Below are positions 1-10,785 of a stretch of DNA of 64,000 nt, piece by piece. The DNA is from Eutypella sp. D-1 (taxonomy: Eukaryota; Ascomycota; Sordariomycetes; Xylariales; Diatrypaceae). The stretch spans positions 1,302,001 to 1,366,000 of the forward strand of contig JAJTTP010000008.1 of assembly GCA_023313575.1 (NCBI GenBank). The letters are read 5' to 3'. Position numbers and translations under genes: made by a program. Under the pieces are notes generated by a model. It did not search any database, was not told the origin of the DNA, and saw nothing but the letters and a program-made list of their open reading frames with translations. Position 1 is the stretch's first letter, and the number at the start of each line of letters is the position of its first letter.

Positions 1-1074
1 CCCGGCTAGGGCCGTCTTATTAACAATTAGGAAGGAGCGAATCCCCCTTTTCTGCAGGTTAGATACCCCCTAGGTAACTACGTGCATATGTTGTATGTAA
101 GAGAAGACGATGACGACGTAATAGAATGACCCCCAGCAGTATAATAACTAACTACCAAGTAGGTATTCTGTCTGAACGGTGCTAGGCTATAGCGTGCAAT
201 ATCAGGCTTTAGCTTGACTGATCTACCCTCCTTCGTACTACTACCTAGGTTATTACTACTATGAATATCCAGTACAATGCGACGTTAATATCTGGAACCT
301 ATGCGGTTGGTAGTCGTCGAGTTCCTAAGGTTCCAAAGTTCCAAGGTTACGAGGTAACGGGGAGCCCTCGTTATGGAACTGATCTGTCAGGTCAGGTCCA
401 CGTCCGAACGGAAGCAGCTTGGAGGCAATCTCGGCCCACGGGTACATTAGCTACCTAGTATCTATCTGGCTAACATCGGCGTTTTCCTACCCCGACGTAA
501 GTGGGTACCTGTATGTATACTGTTCATAATGACCACTCGTGAAAACTTAGAACCATTAACGTTTGCACTAACTCTCAAATCCTGACATTGGGATCGGATG
601 GAGAGCTCTCCTCGGCATCTAGCCTTACTCCTATCCCTTCAGATGATGTTCTTGACTTGTTGCCGCTGCCATCCAATATTCGAGGAAAAATGCGCATCTA
701 TCTCAACAGCGTAACAAAGGAATAACTTTTTTGACGTAGAGGCCGGGTTACCCAACCCCAACCCCAGCTCTTGTAGCCAGATCCGGCTGACGGGGAGGGA
801 CGCTTTAATGAGATGGTAGCACATGCATGGGACTAGATATATTGCAGGATGAGGGTCACCAGAATATTCACCAGTTTCAAGGGTTAGTTCGTAGTGGATG
901 GAATCTATACACGCACACATAGATCTACTAGACTCTTTGGGTGGGTATACATATAGGTATTTTAGGACTTCGAAGCATCATGCGCATACATACATCGCTC
1001 TGTAGTTCCGTTCCGAACTGTACCGTAGTTATTCATCATCATCACGATCCAAAACCCTCACCAAAATCCGCCTC
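1..1074. other. Intergenic, no supportable gene
   Basis: Only short ORFs (under 95 codons) without a family match are present. Two ACCTAGGT-type motifs occur near 70 and 242. The right part is probably the 3' flank of the minus-strand nucleotidyltransferase gene. Confidence 0.5.
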
Positions 1075-2196
1075 TTACTCCCGATATAGCGCGTGCTCAC
1101 GAATCCACGCCGCGACGCGCGCACTAACCAGCGAGCGAAGGACATCCCAATCACCGCGGACAACAGCATCGCGGACCCGCGTACTACTCACCGGCGGCGC
1201 CCCCTCTTCCTCCTTCCCCTGCGCATCCAACTCCACCCGGTCCGCCCACTCGGCCCGGCCACCGACCCGGACCAGCGCCCCGCGGCGCAGGCCCTCGAGA
1301 TACGCGTTCTGCGCCTCGGCGTCGCCCCAGTCGTCGCCCGCGTCCGCGTCCACGCGAGCCGTGACGCGCAGGCGTGCGCGCGCGAAGAATGGGTCGAGGG
1401 ATGCGGCCATCGCGGAGGTGCTCGTGTCGCTGGTTGTGGAGGTGGAGGTGGAGGTGTAGGTGCTGGAGGGACCGGGGTAGTACTTCGGGTTGAAGATCCG
1501 AATCAGCGTATCGAAGCCTGTGAGGTAAACTTGCAGCATGTCCGACTCCGACTGCGGCGCCTTCTCCTCTTCCCCGGTAGTCGGGCGGTGGTAGAACGGG
1601 CTCTCGGCCACAGCCGCGCTCTTCGAGTGGAAGTACGGCTGCGTAGTGACGCCAATATCAACCACAACCCCTCCACCCGACCCCGATCCCGACCCCGATC
1701 CCGACAGCGACTCCGTCAGATCCCGCGCGAACCCGTACATCATAGCCAGACGGTGCGGGAACGCGGCGGGGCGCGGCGCCTTATCCGCGTTGCTGGTGGC
1801 GAGGAGAAGCAGGACTCTTACGCCGCCGCCTTCTTCCCCATCGGGAGGGGAGGGGGAATGATACCGTGGATCGCGCGCCGCGGACACCGCCATCCGCAGG
1901 TGCGCGCGTGTCGGCGGGTTGAAGGACGAGTCGAGGACCAGGAGGTTACGGGGCCGGGACCTCGGCGGTGCCGGAGCCAGCGCGAGCCCATTCCCATTCC
2001 CATTCCCACTCCCGTCCGTCGGCGGGGGCAGCGAGCACAGCACCGTGAACGCAGCGCCAGAGCTCCGATGGTCCTCAAGCGCGTGCGCAAAGAACCCCAG
2101 CAAGTCCTCCTCCTTGGGCCCCTTCCGGCCCCCCGGCGGCGGTGCCGGCGCGTTCGCGTACGCCGAAGGTGGCGGTGGTCTTGTCGGCGGCGGCAT
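1075..2196 (-). CDS. NMNAT/POF1-like nucleotidylyltransferase
   Basis: Member of the cytidylyltransferase-like superfamily, close to fungal nicotinamide-nucleotide adenylyltransferase-like proteins (POF1 type). The family transfers AMP from ATP to a mononucleotide, for example NMN in NAD synthesis. Seen: the nucleotide-binding signature SFNPPTRAH at residues 91-99 (the GxFxPxHxxH-type motif) and the second signature SSTRVRD near residue 337 of 373. Between them lie low-complexity insertions, including a GSGSGSGSG run and a Thr/Ser run, which are probably species-specific loops. No intron is needed. The chosen ATG at 2196 begins MPPPTRPPPP. The frame stays open upstream, and an ATG at 2442 would add an 82-residue Arg/Ser-rich leader that looks like a mitochondrial presequence. 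Family assignment is firm; the exact substrate is inferred. Confidence 0.8.
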   Translation of the reverse strand: MPPPTRPPPPSAYANAPAPPPGGRKGPKEEDLLGFFAHALEDHRSSGAAFTVLCSLPPPTDGSGNGNGNGLALAPAPPRSRPRNLLVLDSSFNPPTRAHLRMAVSAARDPRYHSPSPPDGEEGGGVRVLLLLATSNADKAPRPAAFPHRLAMMYGFARDLTESLSGSGSGSGSGGGVVVDIGVTTQPYFHSKSAAVAESPFYHRPTTGEEEKAPQSESDMLQVYLTGFDTLIRIFNPKYYPGPSSTYTSTSTSTTSDTSTSAMAASLDPFFARARLRVTARVDADAGDDWGDAEAQNAYLEGLRRGALVRVGGRAEWADRVELDAQGKEEEGAPPVSSTRVRDAVVRGDWDVLRSLVSARVAAWIREHALYRE

Positions 2197-3928
2197 TGCC
2201 GGTGCTGAGCTTCTTGAGCTAGAGTTCAGCGGGGACGATTTCGAACTCGCTGCGTAGCGGAGAAAATATATCCCCCGATTACCGCTCCTCGTCGACGTCT
2301 GCCTAGAAGACAACAACAGTAATGACAATGGTAAGCCCCGGTGCGACGACAGCGCTAGTACGGGCGTCGGGGTCAGAGTCGTAAGTGCGCTATTGACCAG
2401 GCACCTGCGCAGGCAAAGGGGTATGGGTATATGCGCCAGCATGTACGATGATGAAATAGGGTTGGTGGTTAACTTGCCAAGGGCAGGTCCAATAAGTAAG
2501 TTGGCGAGCTCGAAGCTAAATGAAGAGTCGGTCCCCTCACACCCCCCAAACGCCAAGCCCCGGCGACATCGGCAAGGAACAAGGCAGCACAAGGCGGAGG
2601 AGGGGGGGTGGTTCCCCCCCCCCCACCTGTCAAAAAAATCAAGATCTGAGATCATCTCACCTATCATCCGCATCCCCTACTCTAGTAGTGGCACAATGTT
2701 CTGGAAGTACTTACTTAGCTTCCCGCGCAATCTGACTATAACGCACCGACACACTTTACCACCACCCCCCTTCTTCCCCCTGCACTCCTTACCCGAAGGA
2801 CCAAGTCCCCTTACGCTAACGTACCGGGCATGTGGCTATTGGTCCCCGCGCGGATCATAAAAAAAGGGCAGGCATATCGGTCAGTGCATACTCGGATAGA
2901 TCTAAGTTCATCTGATGTGCTCGGCCCCTCCTGTCCTGCAGGTGACAGACACAGATGCCGTGCATGTGAGACGCGGTGAGTGCAACTTCTTTTTTGTATT
3001 GCTATCCACGGTCTTAGCTTAGTCCGTACCTACGGGTAACCCCAATTTAAACATCGTCAATCCCACACACATCCTACCTCGAAACGTGCTACGCCACGGC
3101 CTAGATGTATGTGAGTTAAGTGGTCTGGGGAAGCAAAAAGGGGGGGTCCCCCATTCAAAAGTATTCATTCTCTCTGTCTTACCGCCACATGGCCGCTACA
3201 TTGGTGCCAGGGATAGGTAGATGAGACGAGGGATGCATGGAGAAGATGCTGTCAGGCGGGGGAAGGAGCTTATCTTAACCTCCCCCCACCCACTCGGACC
3301 GTCCCGAGTGGATCTGAGGAAGGGATCATAAATAGCCTGGGGAGCCGGGCTAATCCCTTCTCGGGAGGACGAGGCGAGGGTTGAGTATAAGGATGGATCT
3401 GTAGGAGACAAACAAGAACGCAGAGGAACATGAACGTGGGTGAGGTGAGGAAATCCTTTTTCTTTTCTTTTTTAACAATCTACCCATCTTAACTAGGAAC
3501 CACTTTATATCGTGCGTCTTCCAAAGAGAGCGGTCTGCGAAACAGATGGACCCTGGCACCAGGATCGAGGAACCTTGATGGTGTGGGGTTGTAATTGATA
3601 ACAGTTGGGGTTATTCTACTCAATATCGATAACGCTGTCTCTTATGGAGAGGGAGAGAGCACGTCGATAAGGAAACATGTATTGGGATATGGCTTGAGGT
3701 AGACAATATAATGATCTGGAAACTCTCTCTTGGGTATCACCATTCAGTATTACTCACTAGCATTCATCGTTACTCGCTCGAGTTCTCGCCGTGGATACAA
3801 TCCTAGTTTCTGTCTCATTACCTAGAGAAGGCTGTTGGTAGTTGAACACATGCTGTAATACCCCGCTTCACCGTAATCCGATAAATCCCGGGCGAACGTC
3901 CATCCCAGAGATCGATCAATCTAATCAG
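2197..3928. other. Intergenic / possible 5' extension of the upstream gene
   Basis: Positions 2197-2442 may encode an N-terminal mitochondrial leader for the nucleotidyltransferase. From 2443 to 3928 I see no gene, only a C-rich tract near 2615-2627 and short chance ORFs. Confidence 0.4.
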
Positions 3929-4984
3929 TCAGCGAATCTCGGGTTCCCTCATGAAGTCGGGCACGCTGAGGCCCCCGTCGCCGGGGGCGTGCTTCCGAGC
4001 ATTCGCCTTGCGGCGGCGGACCTCGGCGTCATGCCTCAGCACGGCGTCCTCGTCGTGGTCATGGAAGTTCATCCTAGCCATCCGGTCCTCGTAGTCGTCG
4101 ATGGCCTCGACCATGTCCTCGACGGGGTTGTTGTCGGCGGTATCGGCGCTGTCGTCGAGCGCGTAGACTTTGACGCCGCGGACGTGGGTGTCTTTTCCGT
4201 TCTGGTGGTTCTCGAGCACCACCACCCGCACGAACCAGCAGCAGAGCGAATTCCCGTCGGGACCCCCGCCCGCTCCCTCCACGGGCACGTCGATCCACCC
4301 CTTTGGCATGCTCAGCTCCATCGTGGTGAAGGGAATGGTCTGATTGGGGCCGAACCCGGCCGTGATCTGGATCTTGGTCGGCGTGTAGCTCTCGTCGAGC
4401 TCGTAGTCCAGATAAAGCCTCAGGGCACGGATCTCAACGCGCTTGATAAAATGGATGTTCAGGCGATGGGGCTGAGGACCGTCGGATCTGAGGGTTGACG
4501 TCAGCAAGATGGAGATAACCAAAGGTTCAGTGTAGGCCGGGTGGGGCCACGTAGGGGTCACGCACTGCCAAAATTGGTTCACGTCATCGTCACGAAGCTC
4601 CTTGACGCCGCATCCGGGTTTGTAGCTGCTGACCGTGAAGCTGGCGAGGTTGCTGATCTCCTTCAAGCCAATTGCAGAGGCATCAAACGGGGGATCTTCG
4701 CCCTCTTGAGCCTCTTCCTCGTTCTCGGCGCCTTCTTCATCACCAGCTGGATCGACACCAGTTTCCGACTCATGGTCCCCTTCTTCGATACCGAAGTCCT
4801 CCTCGTCAACTTCTTCTTCCACTTCGTCCTCCTCATCGTCATCATCTGTCCTATCAGCTGAAGTAAATAGGTCAGACAGGTATGAAAAGGGAGCATCAAA
4901 TGGGCTATATTCGTCTAAATCCATATCATCTGTCGCTCTGGGCCCTCCATCGCTTGACGGTGGGAGAAATCGGGGATATGCCAT
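3929..4984 (-). CDS. apc10: Anaphase-promoting complex subunit 10 (DOC1)
   Basis: DOC-domain subunit of the APC/C ubiquitin ligase; it helps bind D-box substrates and raises processivity in the nucleus. Two exons: 4984-4566 and 4487-3929, separated by a 78-bp intron (4565-4488; GTGCGT donor, CTGAC branch, CAG acceptor). The intron is a multiple of three and has no in-frame stop, so naive ORF calling reads through it. Splicing restores the family string WQSDGPQPH. The protein is 325 residues: an acidic N-terminal tail (about residues 40-105) and the DOC domain (about 110-290, with DESYTPTKIQI). It ends in Glu-Ile-Arg, so the C-terminal Ile-Arg (IR) tail used by APC10 to dock on the TPR subunit APC3/CDC27 is present. 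The acidic N-terminal extension is longer than in yeast orthologues. Confidence 0.93.
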   Translation of the reverse strand: MAYPRFLPPSSDGGPRATDDMDLDEYSPFDAPFSYLSDLFTSADRTDDDDEEDEVEEEVDEEDFGIEEGDHESETGVDPAGDEEGAENEEEAQEGEDPPFDASAIGLKEISNLASFTVSSYKPGCGVKELRDDDVNQFWQCVTPTWPHPAYTEPLVISILLTSTLRSDGPQPHRLNIHFIKRVEIRALRLYLDYELDESYTPTKIQITAGFGPNQTIPFTTMELSMPKGWIDVPVEGAGGGPDGNSLCCWFVRVVVLENHQNGKDTHVRGVKVYALDDSADTADNNPVEDMVEAIDDYEDRMARMNFHDHDEDAVLRHDAEVRRRKANARKHAPGDGGLSVPDFMREPEIR

Positions 4985-5078
4985 TTTTTTCGTACCGCAA
5001 TGGGAGCGATTTATCAGGAATCAAGAGATATTCGGGTAAACCAGACGGCCTGGTGTACAGTTTAACTCTGTATGTATG

Positions 5079-5100
5079 TATACCTACCTAGGTAGGTATA
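5079..5100. repeat. 22-bp perfect palindrome
   Basis: Two 11-nt half sites centred on CCTAGG form a perfect palindrome of the TACCTACC/GGTAGGTA type. It sits 95 bp upstream of the APC10 start codon. Related shorter motifs recur in other intergenic regions of the window. Confidence 0.7.
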
Positions 5101-5177
5101 TTTTTATAGTATACGCAGAAAAATTGGAAGGAAAGGTAGGGTGTTGCTCATAGAGTGCTGGTGCGAATGCCTACTAG

Positions 5178-5450
5178 CTACTGACCTTGTGGTGTTTGAA
5201 AATTCCATTGGGCAGGCTGTCGCGCTGGCGCATCACGGCCATTGAGTAGCTCCCAGGGATTTTGTGCTGGATTTCTCAAATTCGGTGCCTGTTCAGGCGT
5301 GACGACATCTTGAGGGGTTCGGTCTGGTCTCAGGAGGCGTCTGCGAGGTTCATCCCTCTGTCTCGGTAAGGCGCCTGCATTGTTTGGGGTGACCCCACCA
5401 GCGCCAGCATTACCAGCATCACCATCGCCACCGCCAGTCTGTCGCTCCAT
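5178..5450 (-). CDS. Small hypothetical protein
   Basis: A 90-residue ORF from an ATG at 5450, rich in Gly, Pro, Arg and Gln, with no domain I recognise. The C-terminal half (TPEQAPNLRNPAQNPWELLNG) looks protein-like rather than random. The end overlaps a possible donor (GGTCAGTAG at the stop), so this could also be a first exon. No downstream exon was found in the 190 bp before APC10. A chance ORF is a real alternative. Confidence 0.3.
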   Translation of the reverse strand: MERQTGGGDGDAGNAGAGGVTPNNAGALPRQRDEPRRRLLRPDRTPQDVVTPEQAPNLRNPAQNPWELLNGRDAPARQPAQWNFQTPQGQ

Positions 5451-6366
5451 GTTGAGCAACGACTATTTGAAGGGTATCACGAGGTGTCATCACAGATATG
5501 ATGATACCCTGGGTTAATTGAATAGATGATGCTTCGACATTGATTATTCAAATTATCTAGAAGTTCGCCCTGGTACTGGTACCTTGGCAGCTGGGTCGTC
5601 ACTGCATGATTGATATGATAACCTGAAGTTGAAAGTAACCCTCTAGTTACCAATAGTATGGATTACATGCATAATACTAACACTACCCACTCCCAGAAAT
5701 GTATTTAACGACTAATTAATATCTTAGTATTCATCAAAGCAGGTATAGAAGCTTCTCACCTCCAGGTCGCTAACTTCCATACCAACTGCTTTTCCATTCG
5801 TTCCCAAGAGCGTATATTTTTATTTCCTTTTAGGGGTTTCGAACATTTGCCCGAAATCTGCGGATAAGCTCGGAAGCATGCAGTGTGAAAACTAAGTGGT
5901 AGGTGAGCTGGAGCATAAAATTTATCATATTACCTATTTCGCACCCGAAAGGATTTTATGGCTATTCTTAGAAAATCAGGATAACCATTCATCCACAAAG
6001 GCTCGAGATATATCCAACTACTTTTTTCGGTACCCCTGAACCCCTATCTGATTGCTGACCTCTAAAATTTCCAACAGATATACAGACAGACCTAGACCTG
6101 AAATCTCTTCCAAAATGAAATAAATGTCCAGCAGCCCCAGACTTTGAATTTGGTTCATATTCTTAGGTAAGATGCGACAAATATGGAAACAGTTAACCTC
6201 GGACAACTTTATGGATAGTCGGAGACCTCTAAGGGGCACTACCTACTTCCCCCGAAGTGCCTGCCCAAGTCAACTAATCCCCAGGTACCTAGGTAGCTTC
6301 GGAATTTAACCCGTCTGTAAACGAGCACCAACGGGCTAGCCTATCGCCCATTGACAACTCTCAAAA
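5451..6366. other. Intergenic, upstream of aminopeptidase gene
   Basis: AT-rich sequence without a gene I can support. One palindromic motif (GGTACCTAGGTAGC) lies at about 6284, some 80 bp before the upstream start codon of the aminopeptidase gene. Confidence 0.5.
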
Positions 6367-9300
6367 ATGAATTTAATTGGGCGAGGAGTGACCCCTCAAC
6401 GGTGGGCTCATAACATCAACTTCGGACGTAACATTTGGAGGGGCAGGAGGGGCACTCGCAGCATTTCAGTTGTTTCTACTTGTAGTATCACCACCGCTAC
6501 AACCCCCGAGCCAGTCAAATCAGCCACATCAGCTTCAATAACTGGAAGAGGGCAGTGGCAATCTTCCCTACGCAGCTGCTCTTGCACCCGTATATTTTCC
6601 TCCCCTCATAAATTTGGCGCCTTTTCACCACACTGTTCCGGGTCTCCATCATCACCTACCGCTTTTAGTAACCGGTCATATTCCAATCTTTCTACCAGTG
6701 TAAACCGGAGCCAGGTATATCTTCGACCACAAATACCAGCTCAGCAATTATCCACATCTCTTTCAGGTCTATCCTCTTCTTCATTCCGATACACCGTACT
6801 GGCATTCCCTCCGACCTCATCTTCGAGATACTTCTCTTCTACATCTAGGTCCTCCTGCTCAGCCATCATACCCTCTTCCATCATGGCGGACAGAGATATT
6901 CTCCCTTCTACTGTCGTCCCTTCTCACTATGACCTCTCTATCAGGTCTATCCAGTCCAAGGACTGGTCTTACCAAGGCTCGGTGAAGTAAGAATCCACCA
7001 AGAACTATCACCAAATCCATGCTCACAAATCTTTCAGGATTGACGTCTCTGTTGCTCAACCCACCAAGGAAGTTGTCCTTAATACTCTTAATATTAAGAT
7101 CCTCACAGCGAAGCTCTTGGTTCAGGGTGGAAAGGCCTTAGAGTCGACGTCATTCAGCTATGATGAGAAGAAGCAGCGTGCTACCATCACCTTCCCGGAG
7201 GAGGTGCCCGCTTCTCAGAATGCCCAGCTTGACATCACATTCCAGGGTCTCATCAGCAACGATGCCGATGGTTTCTACCGGAGCAAGTATAAGCCCGTTG
7301 TATCCGCCGCGGCTTCGGTCCCTCGGGATGACACCTTCCACTATATGCTTAGCACCCAATTCGAAGCTTGTAGTGCGCGTCGTGCCTTTCCTTGTTTTGA
7401 TGAGCCCCGACTCAAGGCCTCCTTTGACTTCGATATCGAGATTCCCGATGACCAGGTTGCCTTGTCCAACATGCCGGTGAAGTCTACAACGAAGACGAAG
7501 GATGGCTTCCAGGTGGTATCTTTTGAGCGATCACCCGTCATGAGCACCTACCTCCTGGCCTGGGCCGTTGGTGACTTCGAGTACGTCGAAGCGTTCACTG
7601 ACCGCAAGTACAACGGGAAGCAGATCCCCGTACGTGTCTACACCACCCGAGGACTCAAGGAACAGGGCCGCTGGGCTTTGGAACATGCCCCCAAGACGAT
7701 TGACCTGTTTTCCGAGAGTTTCGGTATCGACTATCCCCTGCCCAAGTCCGACCTTCTTGCCGTCCACGAATTCACCCACGGAGCTATGGAGAATTGGGGT
7801 TTGGTGACCTACAGAACTACGGCTGTTCTCTTCGACCCCAAGACGTCCGAGGCAAAGTACAAGAACCGCGTAGCCTATGTTGTCGCTCACGAATTGGCAC
7901 ACCAGTGGTTCGGCAATCTTGTCACTATGGACTGGTGGGACGAGCTGTGGCTGAACGAGTCTTTCGCCACCTGGGCTGGCTGGTACGCCGTCGACAAGTT
8001 CCATCCTGACTGGCAGGTGTGGGCGCAGTTCGTGAACGAAGGTAGGGAGACCGCCTTCAAGCTCGACGGCATCCGATCATCTCACCCTATCCACGTTCCG
8101 GTCAGGGATGCCTTGGATGTGAATCAAATCTTCGACGCTATCAGTTACCTCAAGGGCTGCTCGACATTACGAATGCTTGTCAACCACCTTGGCGAGGACG
8201 TCTTCCTCAAGGGTGTAGGCGCATATCTTAGCAGGCATGCCTACGGTAATGCGAAGACCGAATCTCTATGGCAAGCGTTATCAGAGGCTTCCGGACAAGA
8301 CGTCAATGCACTGATGAGCAATTGGGTGGAGAAGATTGGCCACCCAGTATTGACCGTGGCGGAGGAGCCGGGGCAAATTTCCGTCAAGCAGAACCGCTAC
8401 CTTTCGACTGGTGATGTCAAGCCCGAGGAGGACGAGACCACTTGGTGGATACCGCTTGCTCTGCAAGGCCAGGTCGGCAAGAAGGAAGTCCAGCGCTTGG
8501 CTCTCACCGAGAGGGAGGCGACGATCCGCGACATCGACGACGAATTTTACAAGCTGAACAGCGACGCCACAGGTTTCTACCGAACCAACTACCCCCCTGC
8601 TCGCTTGGCCAAGCTCAGCACGCAGCTTGATCGGCTAAGCAACGAGGACAAGATCTCGACTGTTGGTTCTGCCGCGGATTTGGCGTTCTCGGGTATCGGC
8701 ACGACCCCTGCCCTGTTAGCCTTTATCGAAGGGTTTGGAGGGGAGACGAACTACCTTGTCTGGGCCCAGGTAAGGCATCTATACCTCATTACTCACCAAT
8801 ATCATTGCATCAAGACATGTTGCCCTACCCTATCTTGCAGGGGTTTAGAGATGCATGGTTGCTAATATCGCTACAGGTCTTGGACTCTCTCAACTTAGTA
8901 AAGTCTATTTATGCCGATGACGAAGTTATCAAGAGCGGACTGGAGAAGTTTGCCTTGAAGCTCACTAGCAATGCGGTGGACAAGATCGGTTGGGAGTTCC
9001 CTGAGAATGAGGATTATCTCACTGGTCTGCTGCGCAAGCGGCTGCTTCTGAACGCTGTCGCCAATGGCCACCCTACGTAAGTCATCTTCATTAGATATGA
9101 ACCTATGCCACTATCTCTGCTGGCGTACATGGTTCCTTGATTCCGATTACTGACATGGTTTTGAATCACAGAGTTCTCGAGAAGGCCAACTCGTTGTTCG
9201 AAGCTTGGACGAACGGAAGCCCCCTGCAGCCTAATCTTCGGACTGTCGTTTACCGGGCCGCCATTCGGACCAACCCGGCCAAAGCAGTCGAGGCTCTCAA

Positions 9301-9778
9301 GAAGGAATGGTATTCCGGCTCCTCCATCGACGGAAAGGACCTCTGCCTGTCGTCGCTAGGCCACACCCGCGAGCCCGAGCTGATCCGCCAGCACCTGCTC
9401 CCGTTCCTCTTCAACAGCTCACCGCCGGCGCCCGCATCGGAGTCCGTGCCGTCCGTAGACATGCACACGCTGGGCGGGTCTCTAGCCGCGAACCTGGTCG
9501 CCCGCCCGCTCCTCTGGCAGTACATCCAGGACAACTGGGCGCAGGCCACGGCCAAGATGTCGAACCCGGTCGTCCTCGACCGCTTCATCAAGAGCACCCT
9601 CGGCAAGTTCACCGATGCGAAGTACATCGCCGAGATCGACGCCTTTTTCGCCGGCCAGGACACCAGCGCCTTCGACCGCACCCTGCTGCAGGTCAAGGAC
9701 GCCGTCCGCGGCCGCGCGGCGTACCGCGCCCGGGACGCCACCGCGATCAGGGAATGGCTCTCCGCCAATGGCTACTAG
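6367..9778 (+). CDS. ape2: M1-family aminopeptidase (APE2/AAP1 type)
   Basis: Zinc metallo-aminopeptidase removing N-terminal residues from peptides. Four exons: 6367-6986, 7038-8769, 8877-9076, 9172-9778; introns of 51, 107 and 95 bp with GT/AG ends; total 1052 residues. Seen: the GAMEN exopeptidase motif (G455), HELAH zinc motif (H491-H495) and the third ligand in NESFA (E514), plus the downstream SYLKG tyrosine. The C-terminal ERAP1-like domain is complete. The first 172 residues (6367-6882) are a Ser/Arg-rich leader absent from the core enzyme. An ATG at 6883 in a better context (TCATCATGG) gives an 880-residue protein, the usual family length. I therefore infer a long (perhaps mitochondrial) and a short (cytosolic) form. 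A second possible acceptor of intron 2 at 8840 would add 12 residues in frame. Confidence 0.95.
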
Positions 9779-10335
9779 TTTTGGCTTGAGCAGTCTGGGG
9801 GTGGGGGCTTAGCTTCAAGGGGGGGAAACAAAAAGGCTCTCATGTCTTGTTGAAAAAGTAGATATCCAAATGTCGTGCATAGTATATATAGTGTACAGGT
9901 GTAAATTGCCCTAATAGGCCATGTATGTATCCTTTGGGCATATCCAGAATTTCACTGTCCTGAAAATAATTGATTTGTGTAATTTTAAAGTATCTCTTCG
10001 CTATACCTTCTAATACTTTTTTTTGTTCCTTTTTACCTCCTCACATCCAATGTGCTTTTCCCCATCCAGCCAACGCCCTGACCCAGCCCCAGCACCGACG
10101 AGCCCATCTCCCACTACAGAAAAAAGCGACAGTGACGTCGCGTACATGACCTAGAGCAAACCCCATCCCTCCCTCCCTAGATGCTAACAACCCTCGGCTT
10201 TCCCCGTATCTGCGCCCTCGTTATCATCCACCAGAAGGCACCTAGACAACGACGAAGCGCCCTTACCCCCCCCCCCTCCAAAAAAAAAATACATCTAATA
10301 ACCTCAACCTCAACCTAAGCAGCAGCCCCTTCACC
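9779..10335. other. Convergent 3' flanks
   Basis: Region between the stop codons of the plus-strand aminopeptidase and the minus-strand small protein gene. Contains homopolymer C and A tracts near 10266-10289. No gene is seen. Confidence 0.5.
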
Positions 10336-10785
10336 TCACCCCCGCACCGGCGCAGCCAGACGAGCCAACTCATCAAGCCTTGCGGCCTTGCGGGCGAGCG
10401 TCTCGGCAATCGACAGGTTCCCGTCGCCGCCGTCATCGTCGAGCGCCGCCAGCCTCTCCGTCGCCGTCGTCGGGCCACTGGCCAGGTACGCGCGCAGCAT
10501 CTCGGATTGTTGTGCTGGTCTCTGGGTGTGGCTGTTGGCGGTGGGCGGGGGGAGGGGGGTGGTTAGTTGTGGTGTTAGAAGGTGGTAGATGGAGAGGGGA
10601 GGCGGGGAGGGGGCGAGGAAAAGGGGGTGAGGGAGTGGGGTTTAGGAGAGGGGAAGTCCCCCGGTGGGGAGGGGGGGCGAGGAGGGGTAAAGATAGGGGT
10701 TGTTGGTTTGGTTGGGGTTTCCTTACCTGGTGCCGGCGCCGTTCCCCGAGGACCCCTGGTTCGTCTTGCGCTTCGTCTGGGACAT
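10336..10785 (-). CDS. Small two-exon protein of unknown function
   Basis: A spliced model that is not one ORF: exon 1 10785-10727 (MSQTKRKTNQGSSGNGAGT), a 207-bp intron starting GTAAGG, exon 2 10519-10336, total 80 residues. Exon 2 encodes a helix-like stretch (EMLRAYLASG, then NLSIAETLARKAARLDELARL). Reading both exons in frame requires the acceptor ending CAGAG rather than the CAG two bases earlier, which is the weak point. Codon use and helix amphipathicity support coding. I do not recognise the family. The basic N-terminus (KRK) could be a nuclear signal, but that is a guess. Confidence 0.5.

Noticed and set aside
1093..2208. 371-codon plus-strand frame opposite the nucleotidyltransferase
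   Set aside because: Arg/Pro-rich shadow frame; the minus strand carries the nucleotidyltransferase signatures.
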